Of a stretch of DNA of 64,000 nt, positions 25,955 to 45,460 are shown piece by piece. Both the position numbers and the translations under genes were made by a program. How positions within the stretch are numbered: position 1 is the stretch's first letter; each line of letters opens with the position of its first letter. The stretch spans positions 45,394 through 109,393 of the forward strand of contig NZ_JBFTER010000002.1 in the NCBI RefSeq assembly GCF_047229345.1. Direction: 5' to 3'. Source of the stretch: Cellulomonas_A sp047229345. Lineage in GTDB: Bacteria; Actinomycetota; Actinomycetes; Actinomycetales; Cellulomonadaceae. The notes below the pieces were generated by a model. The model was given only the letters and a program-made list of their open reading frames with translations, was not told the DNA's origin and made no database searches.

Positions 25955-26539
25955 TCAGTCCTCCTTGAAGGGGAAGCCGAGGTGCTTCAGCAGCGAGCGG
26001 CCCTCGTCGTCGGTCGAGGCGGTCGTCACGATCGTGATGTCCATGCCGCGCACGCGGTCGATCTTGTCCTGGTCGATCTCGTGGAACATGGACTGCTCCG
26101 TGAGACCGAACGTGTAGTTGCCGTGCCCGTCGAACTGCTTCGGCGACAGCCCGCGGAAGTCGCGGATGCGCGGGAGAGCGGTCGAGAGCAGACGGTCGAG
26201 GAACTCCCACGCCCGGTCGCCCCGCAGCGTGACGTGCGCGCCGATGGGCATGCCCTCACGCAGCTTGAACTGGGCGATGGACTTGCGAGCCTTCGTGACC
26301 TGCGGCTTCTGACCCGTGATGAGGGTCAGGTCGCGGATCGCGCCCTCGATGAGCTTGGAGTCCTTGGCGGCGTCACCGACACCCATGTTCACGACGACCT
26401 TGACGATCCGCGCGACCTGGTTGACGTTGGCGTGGCTGAACTCCTCGCGCAGCGCCGGGACGATGTCCTCGGCGTAGCGCAGCTTGAGACGCGGCTTGAG
26501 CGGCGCGTCCGGCGTGGTGGTGTCGTCGATCGCGGTCAT
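25955..26539 (-). CDS. rplE: 50S ribosomal protein L5
   Basis: This 194-aa protein binds 5S rRNA in the central protuberance and bridges to S13. It has LKLRYAEDIVPAL, VVVNMGVGDAAKDSK, TGQKPQVTKARKSIAQFKLR and GLSPKQFDGHGNYTFGL. ATG start shares one base with the rplX stop. Confidence 0.98.
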   Translation of the reverse strand: MTAIDDTTTPDAPLKPRLKLRYAEDIVPALREEFSHANVNQVARIVKVVVNMGVGDAAKDSKLIEGAIRDLTLITGQKPQVTKARKSIAQFKLREGMPIGAHVTLRGDRAWEFLDRLLSTALPRIRDFRGLSPKQFDGHGNYTFGLTEQSMFHEIDQDKIDRVRGMDITIVTTASTDDEGRSLLKHLGFPFKED

Positions 26540-26880
26540 CAGATGTCCTTACCGGAGCGCTTGGCGACGCGGACCCGGACGTTACGGGTGCGGCCGTCGC
26601 GCTCGACCTGCTCGGTGCGGTAGCCGACCCGGGTGCCCTTCTTGGTCTCCGGGTCCACCAGCATCACGTTGCTGATGTGGATGGGGGCCTCGACGGTCTC
26701 GATGCCACCCGTGCGGGTGCCGCGCGCCGACTGGCCGGCCTTCGTGTGCTTGGTCACGCGCTGCACGCCCTCGACGACGACGCGCTGCGTCTCCGTCAGG
26801 ACCTCGAGCACGCGGCCCTGCTGGCCCTTGTCGCGGCCCGAGATGACGACGACGAGGTCGCCCTTCTTGATCTTCGCCAT
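26539..26880 (-). CDS. rplX: 50S ribosomal protein L24
   Basis: This 113-aa assembly-initiating protein has a KOW motif at its start (MAKIKKGDLVVVISGRDKGQ, then GRVLEVLTE) and EAPIHISNVMLVDPETKKGT. ATG start 2 nt after rplN. The end overlaps rplE. Confidence 0.98.
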   Translation of the reverse strand: MAKIKKGDLVVVISGRDKGQQGRVLEVLTETQRVVVEGVQRVTKHTKAGQSARGTRTGGIETVEAPIHISNVMLVDPETKKGTRVGYRTEQVERDGRTRNVRVRVAKRSGKDI

Positions 26881-26882
26881 GG

Positions 26883-27251
26883 TCAGAGCACCTCCGGAGC
26901 CAGCGAGATGATCTTCATGAACTTCTTGTCACGCAGCTCCCGGCCCACGGGGCCGAAGATGCGCGTGCCACGAGGCTCACCGTCGTTCTTGAGGATCACG
27001 GCCGCGTTCTCGTCGAACTTGATGTACGAGCCGTCGGGACGCCGACGCTCCTTGCGCGTGCGGACGATGACCGCCTTGACGACGTCGCCCTTCTTGACGT
27101 TGCCACCCGGGATCGCGTCCTTGACCGTCGCGACGATCACGTCACCGATGCCGGCGTAGCGACGCCCGGAGCCACCGAGGACGCGGATGCACAGAATCTC
27201 CTTGGCACCCGTGTTGTCGGCGACCCGAAGTCGGGACTCCTGCTGAATCAT
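26883..27251 (-). CDS. rplN: 50S ribosomal protein L14
   Basis: This 122-aa protein forms an intersubunit bridge and binds L19 and the silencing factor RsfS. It starts MIQQESRLRVADNTGAKEIL and has RRYAGIGDVIVATVKDA and GTRIFGPVGRELRDKKFMKI. ATG start. It is the first gene after the hairpin that marks the S10/spc border. Confidence 0.98.
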   Translation of the reverse strand: MIQQESRLRVADNTGAKEILCIRVLGGSGRRYAGIGDVIVATVKDAIPGGNVKKGDVVKAVIVRTRKERRRPDGSYIKFDENAAVILKNDGEPRGTRIFGPVGRELRDKKFMKIISLAPEVL

Positions 27252-27328
27252 CTACTGAACTCCTGTCGTCTGCCGGTTCTCGCGGAGCGAGCCTGGCCGA
27301 ACGTGTCGTTGCCGTCGTGCACACGTCG

Positions 27329-27354
27329 CTCCGGCCGAGGTGTCTCGGCCGGAG
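27329..27354 (-). terminator. Perfect 11-bp hairpin between rpsQ and rplN
   Basis: CTCCGGCCGAG at 27329-27339 pairs with CTCGGCCGGAG at 27344-27354 around GTGT. It lies 28 nt after the rpsQ stop, exactly where the S10 operon ends and spc begins in enterobacteria. No clear promoter was seen between it and rplN. Confidence 0.7.
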
Positions 27355-27382
27355 CCCGTGGGCAACCTTGAGTACTGCTGGA

Positions 27383-27703
27383 CTACTTGGCCTTCTCGAG
27401 GATCTCCACCAGGCGGAAGCGCTTGGTGGCGGAGAGCGGACGCGTCTCCATGATCAGGACGAGGTCGCCGACACCGGCGGTGCCGGCCTCGTCGTGCGCC
27501 TTGACCTTGCTCGTGCGCCGGATGACCTTGCCGTAGAGCGGGTGCTTGACCCGGTCCTCGACCTCCACCACGACGGTCTTCTCCATCTTGTCGCTCACCA
27601 CGTACCCGCGGCGGACCTTGCGGTCCGCACGGGCGGCAGCGGCGACGGTGGTCTCCTCGGCAGCCGAGGAGGCCGTTGCCTTGTCGTCAGTCTTCGCGCT
27701 CAT
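27383..27703 (-). CDS. rpsQ: 30S ribosomal protein S17
   Basis: This 106-aa protein is a primary 16S binder. The OB-fold core has RRGYVVSDKMEKTVVVEVED, HPLYGKVIRRTSKVKAHDE and ETRPLSATKRFRLVEI. The first 30 residues are an acidic/Ala-rich extension. ATG start 7 nt after rpmC. Confidence 0.98.
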   Translation of the reverse strand: MSAKTDDKATASSAAEETTVAAAARADRKVRRGYVVSDKMEKTVVVEVEDRVKHPLYGKVIRRTSKVKAHDEAGTAGVGDLVLIMETRPLSATKRFRLVEILEKAK

Positions 27704-27710
27704 CGTGACC

Positions 27711-27950
27711 TCACTCGCTCGCGCTCGGGGCGGTACGGATTCCGAGCTCGCGCTCGCGCAGGATCGTGTAGATCCGGGCGATGTCGCGGCGCACGGCCTT
27801 GAGCCGCCCGTGGCTCTCGAGCTGGCCCGTCGCCGACTGGAAGCGGAGGTTGAACAGCTCCTCCTTGGCCTTCTTCAGCTCGGCGACCAGGCGCTCGTCG
27901 TCGAAGGCGTCCAGCTCGCTGGGAGCCAGGTCCTTGGTTCCGATAGCCAT
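27711..27950 (-). CDS. rpmC: 50S ribosomal protein L29
   Basis: This 79-aa two-helix protein sits near the tunnel exit beside L23. It shows LVAELKKAKEELFNLRFQSA and GRLKAVRRDIARIYTILRER. ATG overlaps the rplP stop by one base. Confidence 0.98.
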   Translation of the reverse strand: MAIGTKDLAPSELDAFDDERLVAELKKAKEELFNLRFQSATGQLESHGRLKAVRRDIARIYTILRERELGIRTAPSASE

Positions 27951-28366
27951 CAGTTACCACCCTCGCGAACCACGAAACGGGTCTTCATCGGGAGCTTGTG
28001 CTGCGCGCGGCGCATGGCCTCGCGAGCCAGCGGCTCCGGGACGCCGGCGAGCTCGAAGAGAACTCGACCCGGCTTGACGTTGGCGATCCACCACTCGGGC
28101 GAGCCCTTGCCGGAACCCATGCGGGTCTCGGCGGGCTTCTTCGTGAGCGGACGGTCCGGGTAGATGTTGATCCAGACCTTGCCGCCACGCTTGATGTGGC
28201 GGGTCATCGCGATACGAGCAGCCTCGATCTGCCGGTTCGTGACGTAGGCGGGCTCGAGAGCCTGGATGCCGTACTCACCGAACGAGATCGACGTGCCACC
28301 GGTCGCGGCGCCGGAGCGCCCCGGGTGGTGCTGCTTGCGGTGCTTCAGCCTGCGCGGGATCAGCAC
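27950..28366 (-). CDS. rplP: 50S ribosomal protein L16
   Basis: This 138-aa protein helps place A-site tRNA near the peptidyl transferase centre. It has RRLKHRKQHHPGRSG, the Arg-containing loop GKVWINIYPDRPLTKKPAET and MGSGKGSPEWWIANVKPGR. GTG start 3 nt after rpsC. Confidence 0.98.
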   Translation of the reverse strand: MLIPRRLKHRKQHHPGRSGAATGGTSISFGEYGIQALEPAYVTNRQIEAARIAMTRHIKRGGKVWINIYPDRPLTKKPAETRMGSGKGSPEWWIANVKPGRVLFELAGVPEPLAREAMRRAQHKLPMKTRFVVREGGN

Positions 28367-28369
28367 GGC

Positions 28370-29212
28370 TCAGGCCTCCGTTCCGGACTCAGGAGCAGGA
28401 GCGGCCGACTCGGTCGCTGCTGCCGGGGCCTCGGCCGCGGCCTCGGCCGGAGCCTCGGTGCGGTCGTTGCGACGCGGCGCGCCGCCACGGGCCGGGCGCT
28501 CGCCGCCACGGTCCTGACGCGGACCGCGGGCCGGCCGCGGAGCCTGGGTCGCCTGCTCGCGGGCGAACTCCTTCTCCGTCATGTCGCCCTTGTAGACCCA
28601 GACCTTGACGCCGATGCGCCCGAAGGTCGTGCGGGCCTCGAAGAAGCCGTAGTCGATGTTCGCGCGCAGCGTGTGCAGCGGCACACGACCCTCGCGGTAG
28701 AACTCCGTACGGCTCATCTCCGCGCCACCGAGGCGGCCGGAGACCTGCACCCGGATGCCCTTGGCACCCGCGCGCTGGGCGCTCTGGATGCCCTTGCGCA
28801 TGGCACGGCGGAACGAGACACGGCTCGCGAGCTGCTCGGCGATGCCCTGGGCGACCAGCTGGGCCTCGATCTCGGCGTTCTTGACCTCGAGGATGTTCAG
28901 CTGGACCTGCTTGCCCGTGAGCTTCTCGAGCTCGCCGCGGATGCGGTCGGCCTCCGCGCCACGACGCCCGATGACGATGCCCGGGCGGGCGGTGTGGATG
29001 TCGACGCGGACGCGGTCACGCGTGCGCTCGATCTCGACCTTGGCGATGCCCGCGCGCTCCAGACCCGTGCTCATGAGCTTGCGGATCTGCACGTCCTCGC
29101 GGACGTAGTCGCGGTAGCGCTGCCCCGGCTTGGTGGAGTCGGCGAACCAGCGCGAACGGTGGTCTGTCGTGATGCCCAGGCGATACCCGAGCGGGTTGAC
29201 CTTCTGTCCCAC
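28370..29212 (-). CDS. rpsC: 30S ribosomal protein S3
   Basis: This 280-aa protein lines the mRNA entry channel and takes part in helicase activity. It has MGQKVNPLGYRLGITTDHRS, a KH domain with GIVIGRRGAEADRIRGEL, and SGRLGGAEMSR. The last 65 residues are Arg/Ala/Glu-rich and low-complexity. GTG start; it shares one base with the rplV stop (TAGTG). Confidence 0.98.
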   Translation of the reverse strand: MGQKVNPLGYRLGITTDHRSRWFADSTKPGQRYRDYVREDVQIRKLMSTGLERAGIAKVEIERTRDRVRVDIHTARPGIVIGRRGAEADRIRGELEKLTGKQVQLNILEVKNAEIEAQLVAQGIAEQLASRVSFRRAMRKGIQSAQRAGAKGIRVQVSGRLGGAEMSRTEFYREGRVPLHTLRANIDYGFFEARTTFGRIGVKVWVYKGDMTEKEFAREQATQAPRPARGPRQDRGGERPARGGAPRRNDRTEAPAEAAAEAPAAATESAAPAPESGTEA

Positions 29213-29583
29213 TATCGGGTCCTTCCCTTCGTGCTCTCGCGCTCCGCGACCACGACCGTGATGTGGCTCGTGCGCTTGAGGATCTGGCTGGCACGGCCCT
29301 GCGCCCGGGGGCGGAACCGCTTGAGGGTCGGACCCTCGTCGACGTACACCTCGGAGATGTAGAGGTCCTGCTCGTCCAGACGCTCGTTCGCGCGCTTCGC
29401 ACCCTCACGGGCGTTCGCGATCGCGCTCTCGACCACCTTGAGGACGGTCTCCCCCGCGGCCTGCGGTGCGAACTTCAGCACCGCCACGGCCTCGCCGGCC
29501 TGCTTGCCACGGATGAGGTCCACGACGCGCCGGGCCTTCTGGGGCGTGACGCGGACGAACCGCGCCTTCGCCTTGGCTTCCAT
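29212..29583 (-). CDS. rplV: 50S ribosomal protein L22
   Basis: This 123-aa protein forms part of the exit-tunnel constriction with L4. It begins MEAKAKARFVRVTPQKARRV and has the beta-hairpin region LKRFRPRAQGRASQILKRT. ATG at 29581-29583 is preceded by AGGACAG; a longer start 13 codons upstream lacks homology to the family. Confidence 0.97.
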   Translation of the reverse strand: MEAKAKARFVRVTPQKARRVVDLIRGKQAGEAVAVLKFAPQAAGETVLKVVESAIANAREGAKRANERLDEQDLYISEVYVDEGPTLKRFRPRAQGRASQILKRTSHITVVVAERESTKGRTR

Positions 29584-29638
29584 TGCTGTCCTGCCTTCTG
29601 TCTCTGCCGTCAAGGACGTCACCTGTCTGACCCGGGGG

Positions 29639-29920
29639 TCAGCGGCGACGGCCCTTCCGGTCGTCCTTCTCGTGGCCGCGGAACGTACGCGTGGGGGCGA
29701 ACTCGCCGAGCTTGTGCCCGACCATCGACTCCGTGACGAACACCGGCGTGTGCTTGCGGCCGTCGTGCACCGCGAACGTGTGGCCGAGGAAGTCCGGCGT
29801 GATCATCGAACGACGGGACCAGGTCTTGATGACGGCCTTGGTCCCCTTCTCGTTCTGGACGTCGACCTTCTTCTGCAGGTGGCCGTCGACGAACGGGCCC
29901 TTCTTCAGGCTGCGTGGCAT
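29639..29920 (-). CDS. rpsS: 30S ribosomal protein S19
   Basis: This 93-aa head protein contacts S13 and A-site tRNA. It reads MPRSLKKGPFVDGHLQKKV, then TWSRRSMITPDFLGHTFAVH and HKLGEFAPTRTFRGH. ATG start. Confidence 0.98.
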   Translation of the reverse strand: MPRSLKKGPFVDGHLQKKVDVQNEKGTKAVIKTWSRRSMITPDFLGHTFAVHDGRKHTPVFVTESMVGHKLGEFAPTRTFRGHEKDDRKGRRR

Positions 29921-29932
29921 CTCAGGCTCCTA

Positions 29933-30769
<837 letters not shown>

Positions 30770-30803
30770 GGGGATCTGTCCTCAATCTGCTCTCAGGACG
30801 GCG

Positions 30804-31106
30804 TCAGCCGACCGGTCCGCCGAAGATGTCGATGGTGCCCTCGCGGAGGGTCACGATCGCGCGCTTGGTGTCCTTGCGGCGACCGATCCCGAACTTCGTC
30901 CGGCGCGCCTTGCCCTTGCGGTTGATCGTGTTCACCGAGGCGACCTTGACCGAGAAGATCTGCTCGATCGCGATCTTGATCTCGGTCTTGTTCGCGCGCG
31001 GGTCCACGATGAACGTGTACTTGCCCTCGTCGAGCAGCCCGTAGCTCTTCTCCGAGACGACCGGAGCGAGCAGGATGTCGCGGGGGTCCTTGGCGACGGC
31101 GGTCAC
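30804..31106 (-). CDS. rplW: 50S ribosomal protein L23
   Basis: This 100-aa tunnel-exit protein is the docking site for trigger factor and SRP. It has DILLAPVVSEKSYGL, YTFIVDPRANKTEIKIAIEQ and NRKGKARRTKFGIGRR. GTG start overlaps the rplD stop as GTGA. Confidence 0.98.
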   Translation of the reverse strand: MTAVAKDPRDILLAPVVSEKSYGLLDEGKYTFIVDPRANKTEIKIAIEQIFSVKVASVNTINRKGKARRTKFGIGRRKDTKRAIVTLREGTIDIFGGPVG

Positions 31107-31798
31107 TTCGTCTCCTCCTCAGCAGCCTCGGACTCCGTGGCCACCGCAGTTGCGCCCCGACCCTTGGCCGGGCCGGCGAGGAACGCGTCGAGCGCGCCCT
31201 GCGTGAAGACGACGTCGTCCGAGATCAGCACGTCGTAGGTGTTGAGCTGGTCCGCGACCAGCAGGTGCACCCGCTCGACGTTGCGCAGCGACTTCCAGGT
31301 GATCTCGTCCTGGCGCTCGACCACGACGAGGACGTTCTTGCGGCCCGAGAGGTTCGCGAGAACCTGCAGGGCGGACTTGGTCGACGGCGCGGCGCCCGGC
31401 GCGAAGCCGGAGACGACGTGCACGCGACCGGCGCGGGCGCGGTCCGAGAGAGCACCGCGGAGCGCCGCGGCCTTCATCTTCTTCGGGGTCCGCTGGGAGT
31501 AGTCACGCGGCTGCGGGCCGTGGACGACGCCACCACCGGCGAACTGCGGGGCGCGGGTCGAACCCTGACGGGCGCGGCCGGTGCCCTTCTGCTTGTAGGG
31601 CTTCTTGCCGCCACCACGGACCTCGCCACGAGTCTTCGTGGCGTGCGTGCCCTGGCGCGCCGCAGCGAGCTGTGCGACGACGACCTGGTGGATCAGCGGG
31701 ACGTTCGTCTGGACGTCGAAGACCTCGGCGGGCAGGTCGGCGGTGCCGGCCTTCTTGCCGTCGGCGTTCAGGACGTCCACGGTGAGGGTCTCAGACAT
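31103..31798 (-). CDS. rplD: 50S ribosomal protein L4
   Basis: This 231-aa protein sends a loop into the exit tunnel and autoregulates the S10 operon in E. coli. The loop region KKPYKQKGTGRARQGSTRAP is normal, with no change that suggests macrolide resistance by eye. The C-terminus is Glu/Ala-rich. ATG at 31796-31798, 4 nt after rplC, is chosen over longer frames. Confidence 0.98.
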   Translation of the reverse strand: MSETLTVDVLNADGKKAGTADLPAEVFDVQTNVPLIHQVVVAQLAAARQGTHATKTRGEVRGGGKKPYKQKGTGRARQGSTRAPQFAGGGVVHGPQPRDYSQRTPKKMKAAALRGALSDRARAGRVHVVSGFAPGAAPSTKSALQVLANLSGRKNVLVVVERQDEITWKSLRNVERVHLLVADQLNTYDVLISDDVVFTQGALDAFLAGPAKGRGATAVATESEAAEEETK

Positions 31799-31802
31799 GA
31801 GC

Positions 31803-32462
31803 TCATGCCCCCTTCGCGGCGGAGCGCACGACGACGACGCCACCCTTGGGGCCGGGAACGGCGCCCTTGACGAGCACCAGGCCCCTCTCGGCGTCGATCG
31901 CGTGCACGGTGAGGTTCTGGGTCGTCTGACGGTCGACGCCCATGCGGCCGGCCATGCGCATGCCCTTGAAGACGCGCGACGGCGTCGAGGCGCCACCGAT
32001 CGAGCCGGGCTTGCGGTGGTTGCGGTGCGAGCCGTGGGAGGCCGAGACGCCGTGGAAGCCGTGACGCTTCATGACGCCTGCGGTGCCCTTGCCCTTGGTG
32101 GTGCCGATGACGTCGACCTTCGTGCCGGCCTCGAAGGCCGCCGCGGTGATCTCCTGGCCGAGCGTGTACTCGGCGGCGTCCGGCGTGCGGATCTCGGCCA
32201 CGTGCCGGCGGGGGGTGACCCCGGCCTTCTCGAAGTGGCCCTTCAGCGGCTGGCTCACCTTGCGCGGGTCGATCTGGCCGTAGGCCAGCTGGACCGCGGC
32301 GTAGCCGTCCGTGTCAGCGGAGCGGACCTGGGTCACGACGTTGGTGCCGACCTGCAGCACGGTGACGGGGACGAGACGCCCGTTGGCGTCCCAGACCTGC
32401 GTCATGCCGAGCTTGGTGCCGAGCAGCGCCGTGACGGGGCGCGCGTTCTGCTGGGTAGTCAT
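31803..32462 (-). CDS. rplC: 50S ribosomal protein L3
   Basis: This 219-aa early-assembly protein reaches the peptidyl transferase centre. It has ALLGTKLGMTQVWD, GTTKGKGTAGVMKRHGFHG and HRKPGSIGGASTPSRVFKG, with the conserved GHRKPG-like loop. ATG start, 22 nt after rpsJ. Confidence 0.98.
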   Translation of the reverse strand: MTTQQNARPVTALLGTKLGMTQVWDANGRLVPVTVLQVGTNVVTQVRSADTDGYAAVQLAYGQIDPRKVSQPLKGHFEKAGVTPRRHVAEIRTPDAAEYTLGQEITAAAFEAGTKVDVIGTTKGKGTAGVMKRHGFHGVSASHGSHRNHRKPGSIGGASTPSRVFKGMRMAGRMGVDRQTTQNLTVHAIDAERGLVLVKGAVPGPKGGVVVVRSAAKGA

Positions 32463-32484
32463 AGAGATCAGTTCCTTCCCAGCG

Positions 32485-32793
32485 TCAGAGCTTGATCTCG
32501 ATGTTCACGTCCGCGGGCAGGTCGAGACGCATGAGCGAGTCGACCGCCTTCGGCGTGGGATCGATGATGTCGATGAGCCGCTTGTGCGTGCGCATCTCGA
32601 AGTGCTCGCGGCTGTCCTTGTACTTGTGAGGCGACCGGATGACGCAGAAGACGTTCTTCTCCGTCGGCAGCGGCACCGGACCCACGACCGTCGCACCAGC
32701 GCGCGTCACCGTGTCGACGATCTTGCGCGCCGAGCTGTCGATGACCTCGTGGTCGTAGGACTTGAGCCGGATGCGGATCTTCTGTCCCGCCAT
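32485..32793 (-). CDS. rpsJ: 30S ribosomal protein S10
   Basis: This 102-aa head protein also acts as NusE, binding NusB and NusG to couple transcription and translation. It reads MAGQKIRIRLKSYDHEVIDS, PLPTEKNVFCVIRSPHKYK and HKRLIDIIDPTPKAVDSLMR. ATG at 32791-32793 is the family start. First gene of the S10 cluster, with a leader of about 300 nt. Confidence 0.98.
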   Translation of the reverse strand: MAGQKIRIRLKSYDHEVIDSSARKIVDTVTRAGATVVGPVPLPTEKNVFCVIRSPHKYKDSREHFEMRTHKRLIDIIDPTPKAVDSLMRLDLPADVNIEIKL

Positions 32794-33187
32794 GGCGTCG
32801 TCTACTTCTCTCTCTCGAACCGCTTCTGTCCGACCCCCGCACTCGGGCGTGTCGCTCTGCACGACATACCTTTGCGCTGCGCACCGGCCACTCAGGACCC
32901 GTGCGAGGTCGTTGGTTGCTGACTGAGCCCCGCCACCGGGTGACCCCGGGGCCTGCAGGACTCTCAACGTGTCTGCGCCCGGGCGGGTCATGCGCACCCA
33001 CGGCTGGACCTCCGACGGGGCTGAACCCCGCGCAGATCCGCACACTCTCGTGTGCACAGTGGCGCGCACCCTCACCGGGCAACCTCGCTAGTGTGCCAGA
33101 TCCCCCGCAGGAACTCCAATCCCTGCCGGGAGTGACCCTGCACACCCGAGGACCCACTCCCCCGGCGGACCCGCCGGGGCATGCGAA
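32794..33187 (-). promoter_or_regulatory. rpsJ upstream region and candidate S10 promoter
   Basis: No gene is seen. On the minus strand TTGGAG (33114-33119), an 18-nt spacer and CACACT (33090-33095) form a plausible vegetative promoter, giving a leader of about 290 nt that contains the shared 29-bp element. Confidence 0.4.
32831..32859 (-). promoter_or_regulatory. 29-bp leader element shared with rpsL (rpsJ copy)
   Basis: This stretch matches 37681-37709 in the rpsL leader at 27 of 29 positions; plus-strand core CGACCCCCGCAC then CGGGCGTGTCGC. It lies about 40-70 nt upstream of rpsJ. On the RNA strand CCCG and CGGG inside it, and CGAC with GTCG at its ends, can pair. I do not recognise a named RNA family. 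Confidence 0.6.
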
Positions 33188-33213
33188 GGGCCCGGGTGCG
33201 AGCACCCGGGCCC
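33188..33213 (-). terminator. tuf terminator
   Basis: GGGCCCGGGTGC at 33188-33199 and GCACCCGGGCCC at 33202-33213 are perfectly inverted, realistically an 11-bp stem with loop CGAG. It begins 9 nt after the tuf stop and closes the str operon. Confidence 0.8.
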
Positions 33214-33222
33214 CTCGTCAGA

Positions 33223-34416
<1,194 letters not shown>

Positions 34417-34456
34417 TGTGGGTCCTCCTCAGGACTCTGGTAGAGATTTCCGGATC

Positions 34457-34486
34457 GCTCCCGGCCATGCTGGCACGGCCGGGAGC
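34457..34486 (-). promoter_or_regulatory. Hairpin between fusA and tuf
   Basis: GCTCCCGGCC at 34457-34466 pairs with GGCCGGGAGC at 34477-34486 around 10 nt. It is 53 nt after the fusA stop and 40 nt before the tuf start. It could be a partial terminator or a processing site. Confidence 0.6.
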
Positions 34487-34538
34487 GTTCGGTCCTACGG
34501 GTCGGGTGGTTGGTACTTCAGGTGTCGACCTGTGGGAC

Positions 34539-36641
<2,103 letters not shown>

Positions 36642-36686
36642 GTGTTCAGCCCCTTGTCGGTTGGCTCGGGTTCGCGGAAGCCGGGA

Positions 36687-37157
36687 TTACCAGCGGTAGT
36701 GCGCGAACGCCTTGTTGGACTCGGCCATCTTGTGCATGTCCTCGCGACGCTTGACCGCGGCACCGAGGCCGTTGCTGGCGTCGAGGATCTCGTTCATGAG
36801 GCGCTCGGTCATCGTCTTCTCGCGGCGAGCGCGCGAGTAGTCGGTGAGCCAGCGCAGGGCCAGCGTCGTGGAGCGCACGGGGCGGACCTCGACGGGGACC
36901 TGGTAGGTCGCGCCACCGACGCGGCGCGAGCGGACCTCGAGCGCGGGGCGGACGTTCTCGAGCGCACGCTTGAGCACGACGACCGGGTCGCCCTGCGTCT
37001 TCTCGCGGACACCCTCGAGCGCGCCGTAGACGATCGACTCGGCGACGGACTTCTTGCCGTCGAGCAGCACCTTGTTGATGAGCTGCGTGACGACCGGCGA
37101 CCCGTAGACGGGGTCGATGATGAGCGGCCGCTTCGGGGCCGGACCCTTACGAGGCAT
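36687..37157 (-). CDS. rpsG: 30S ribosomal protein S7
   Basis: This 156-aa protein nucleates the 30S head and represses the str operon in E. coli. It reads MPRKGPAPKRPLIIDPVYGS, VGGATYQVPVEVRPVRSTTL and ends ESNKAFAHYRW. ATG start, 2 nt after rpsL. Confidence 0.98.
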   Translation of the reverse strand: MPRKGPAPKRPLIIDPVYGSPVVTQLINKVLLDGKKSVAESIVYGALEGVREKTQGDPVVVLKRALENVRPALEVRSRRVGGATYQVPVEVRPVRSTTLALRWLTDYSRARREKTMTERLMNEILDASNGLGAAVKRREDMHKMAESNKAFAHYRW

Positions 37158-37159
37158 TG

Positions 37160-37531
37160 TCAGCCCACCTTCTTCGCGCCGTAGCGGCTGCGCGCCTGCT
37201 TGCGGTTCTTCACGCCCTGCGTGTCGAGGGCGCCACGGACGATCTTGTAGCGGACACCGGGCAGGTCCTTCACACGACCGCCGCGGACGAGCACGATCGA
37301 GTGCTCCTGCAGGTTGTGGCCGACACCGGGGATGTACGCGGTGACCTCGATCTGGCTCGAGAGCTTGACGCGCGCGACCTTGCGGAGAGCCGAGTTCGGC
37401 TTCTTCGGGGTGGTCGTGTAGACGCGGGTGCACACACCGCGGCGCTGCGGGCTGCCCTTGAGCGCGGGGGTCTTCGACTTGTTGGTCTTCGCCTGTCGGC
37501 CCTTGCGGACCAGCTGCTGGATCGTAGGCAC
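37160..37531 (-). CDS. rpsL: 30S ribosomal protein S12
   Basis: This 123-aa decoding-site protein has the loop TTTPKKPNSALRKVARV, with the Lys whose change gives streptomycin resistance intact, and GVRYKIVRGALDTQGV. The allele looks wild type. GTG start. It opens the str operon, with a leader of about 330 nt from a strong promoter. Confidence 0.98.
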   Translation of the reverse strand: MPTIQQLVRKGRQAKTNKSKTPALKGSPQRRGVCTRVYTTTPKKPNSALRKVARVKLSSQIEVTAYIPGVGHNLQEHSIVLVRGGRVKDLPGVRYKIVRGALDTQGVKNRKQARSRYGAKKVG

Positions 37532-37680
37532 TACGTCTCCGAGTCTGTTGGTGGAACTCTGGTCGACCGGGTCCTTGCCCGGTCCGGATGGACCGCCGGC
37601 CCGCGACGCGAACCGTGCTGCGCACGGCTCCCGCCTCGTCCCGCCGGCCCGAAGGCCTTTCCTCCTGCACCGACGAACAC

Positions 37681-37709
37681 CGACCCCCGCACCCGGGCGT
37701 GTCGCCCTG
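37681..37709 (-). promoter_or_regulatory. 29-bp leader element shared with rpsJ (rpsL copy)
   Basis: It is 27/29 identical to 32831-32859 and lies 150-180 nt upstream of rpsL within the transcribed leader. The two differing positions fall in the apparent loop and flank, so a common hairpin is retained. Confidence 0.6.
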
Positions 37710-37868
37710 TCCGCCCGCGGCGGTCCTCGTCGAAGCTGTCATCGACGGGGGTTCGCACGCGGAGAAGAGGTCTCCACCCGGTGCACCCGTCCACGTCCGG
37801 GGATCGAACCCCGGGGACGTCGGGCGGTGTGCACGCACGAGGGCCCGACGGCGCGGGCACGGTGTCCT

Positions 37869-37897
37869 ACGTTACCGGCGAGTGCCGAGGACGTCAA
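37869..37897 (-). promoter_or_regulatory. Promoter of the str operon (rpsL-rpsG-fusA-tuf)
   Basis: On the minus strand TTGACG (37892-37897), a 17-nt spacer and TAACGT (37869-37874) make a near-consensus promoter. The rest of the 433-bp gap 37532-37964 holds the shared leader element and the rpoC terminator, and no gene. Confidence 0.7.
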
Positions 37898-37912
37898 AGG
37901 CGCCGTGCACGG

Positions 37913-37950
37913 CCCGAGGGGCCCCCCGGCGGACCGGGAGACCCCTCGGG
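37913..37950 (-). terminator. rpoC terminator
   Basis: CCCGAGGGG at 37913-37921 pairs with CCCCTCGGG at 37942-37950, with an inner CCCGG/CCGGG stem (37925-37929 and 37934-37938). It starts 14 nt after the rpoC stop and just upstream of the str promoter. Confidence 0.75.
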
Positions 37951-37964
37951 TCAGGCAGCACGAC

Positions 37965-41834
<3,870 letters not shown>

Positions 41835-41912
41835 GGGGGTCCTACTTCCTTCGCTTGCCGGGACTCAGGCGAGTCCTCCGGCGGATGGAGGGTGTGGCGG
41901 TGGTGTCGGCCG

Positions 41913-41941
41913 GGCCGGGCGCGCGTCGTGCACGCCCGGCC
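41913..41941 (-). promoter_or_regulatory. Hairpin between rpoB and rpoC
   Basis: GGCCGGGCG at 41913-41921 and CGCCCGGCC at 41933-41941 (with slippage among the G/C run) form a stem of about 9 bp around 11 nt. It is about 10 nt after the rpoB stop. Confidence 0.45.
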
Positions 41942-41950
41942 GGCTCGGCG

Positions 41951-45460
<3,510 letters not shown>

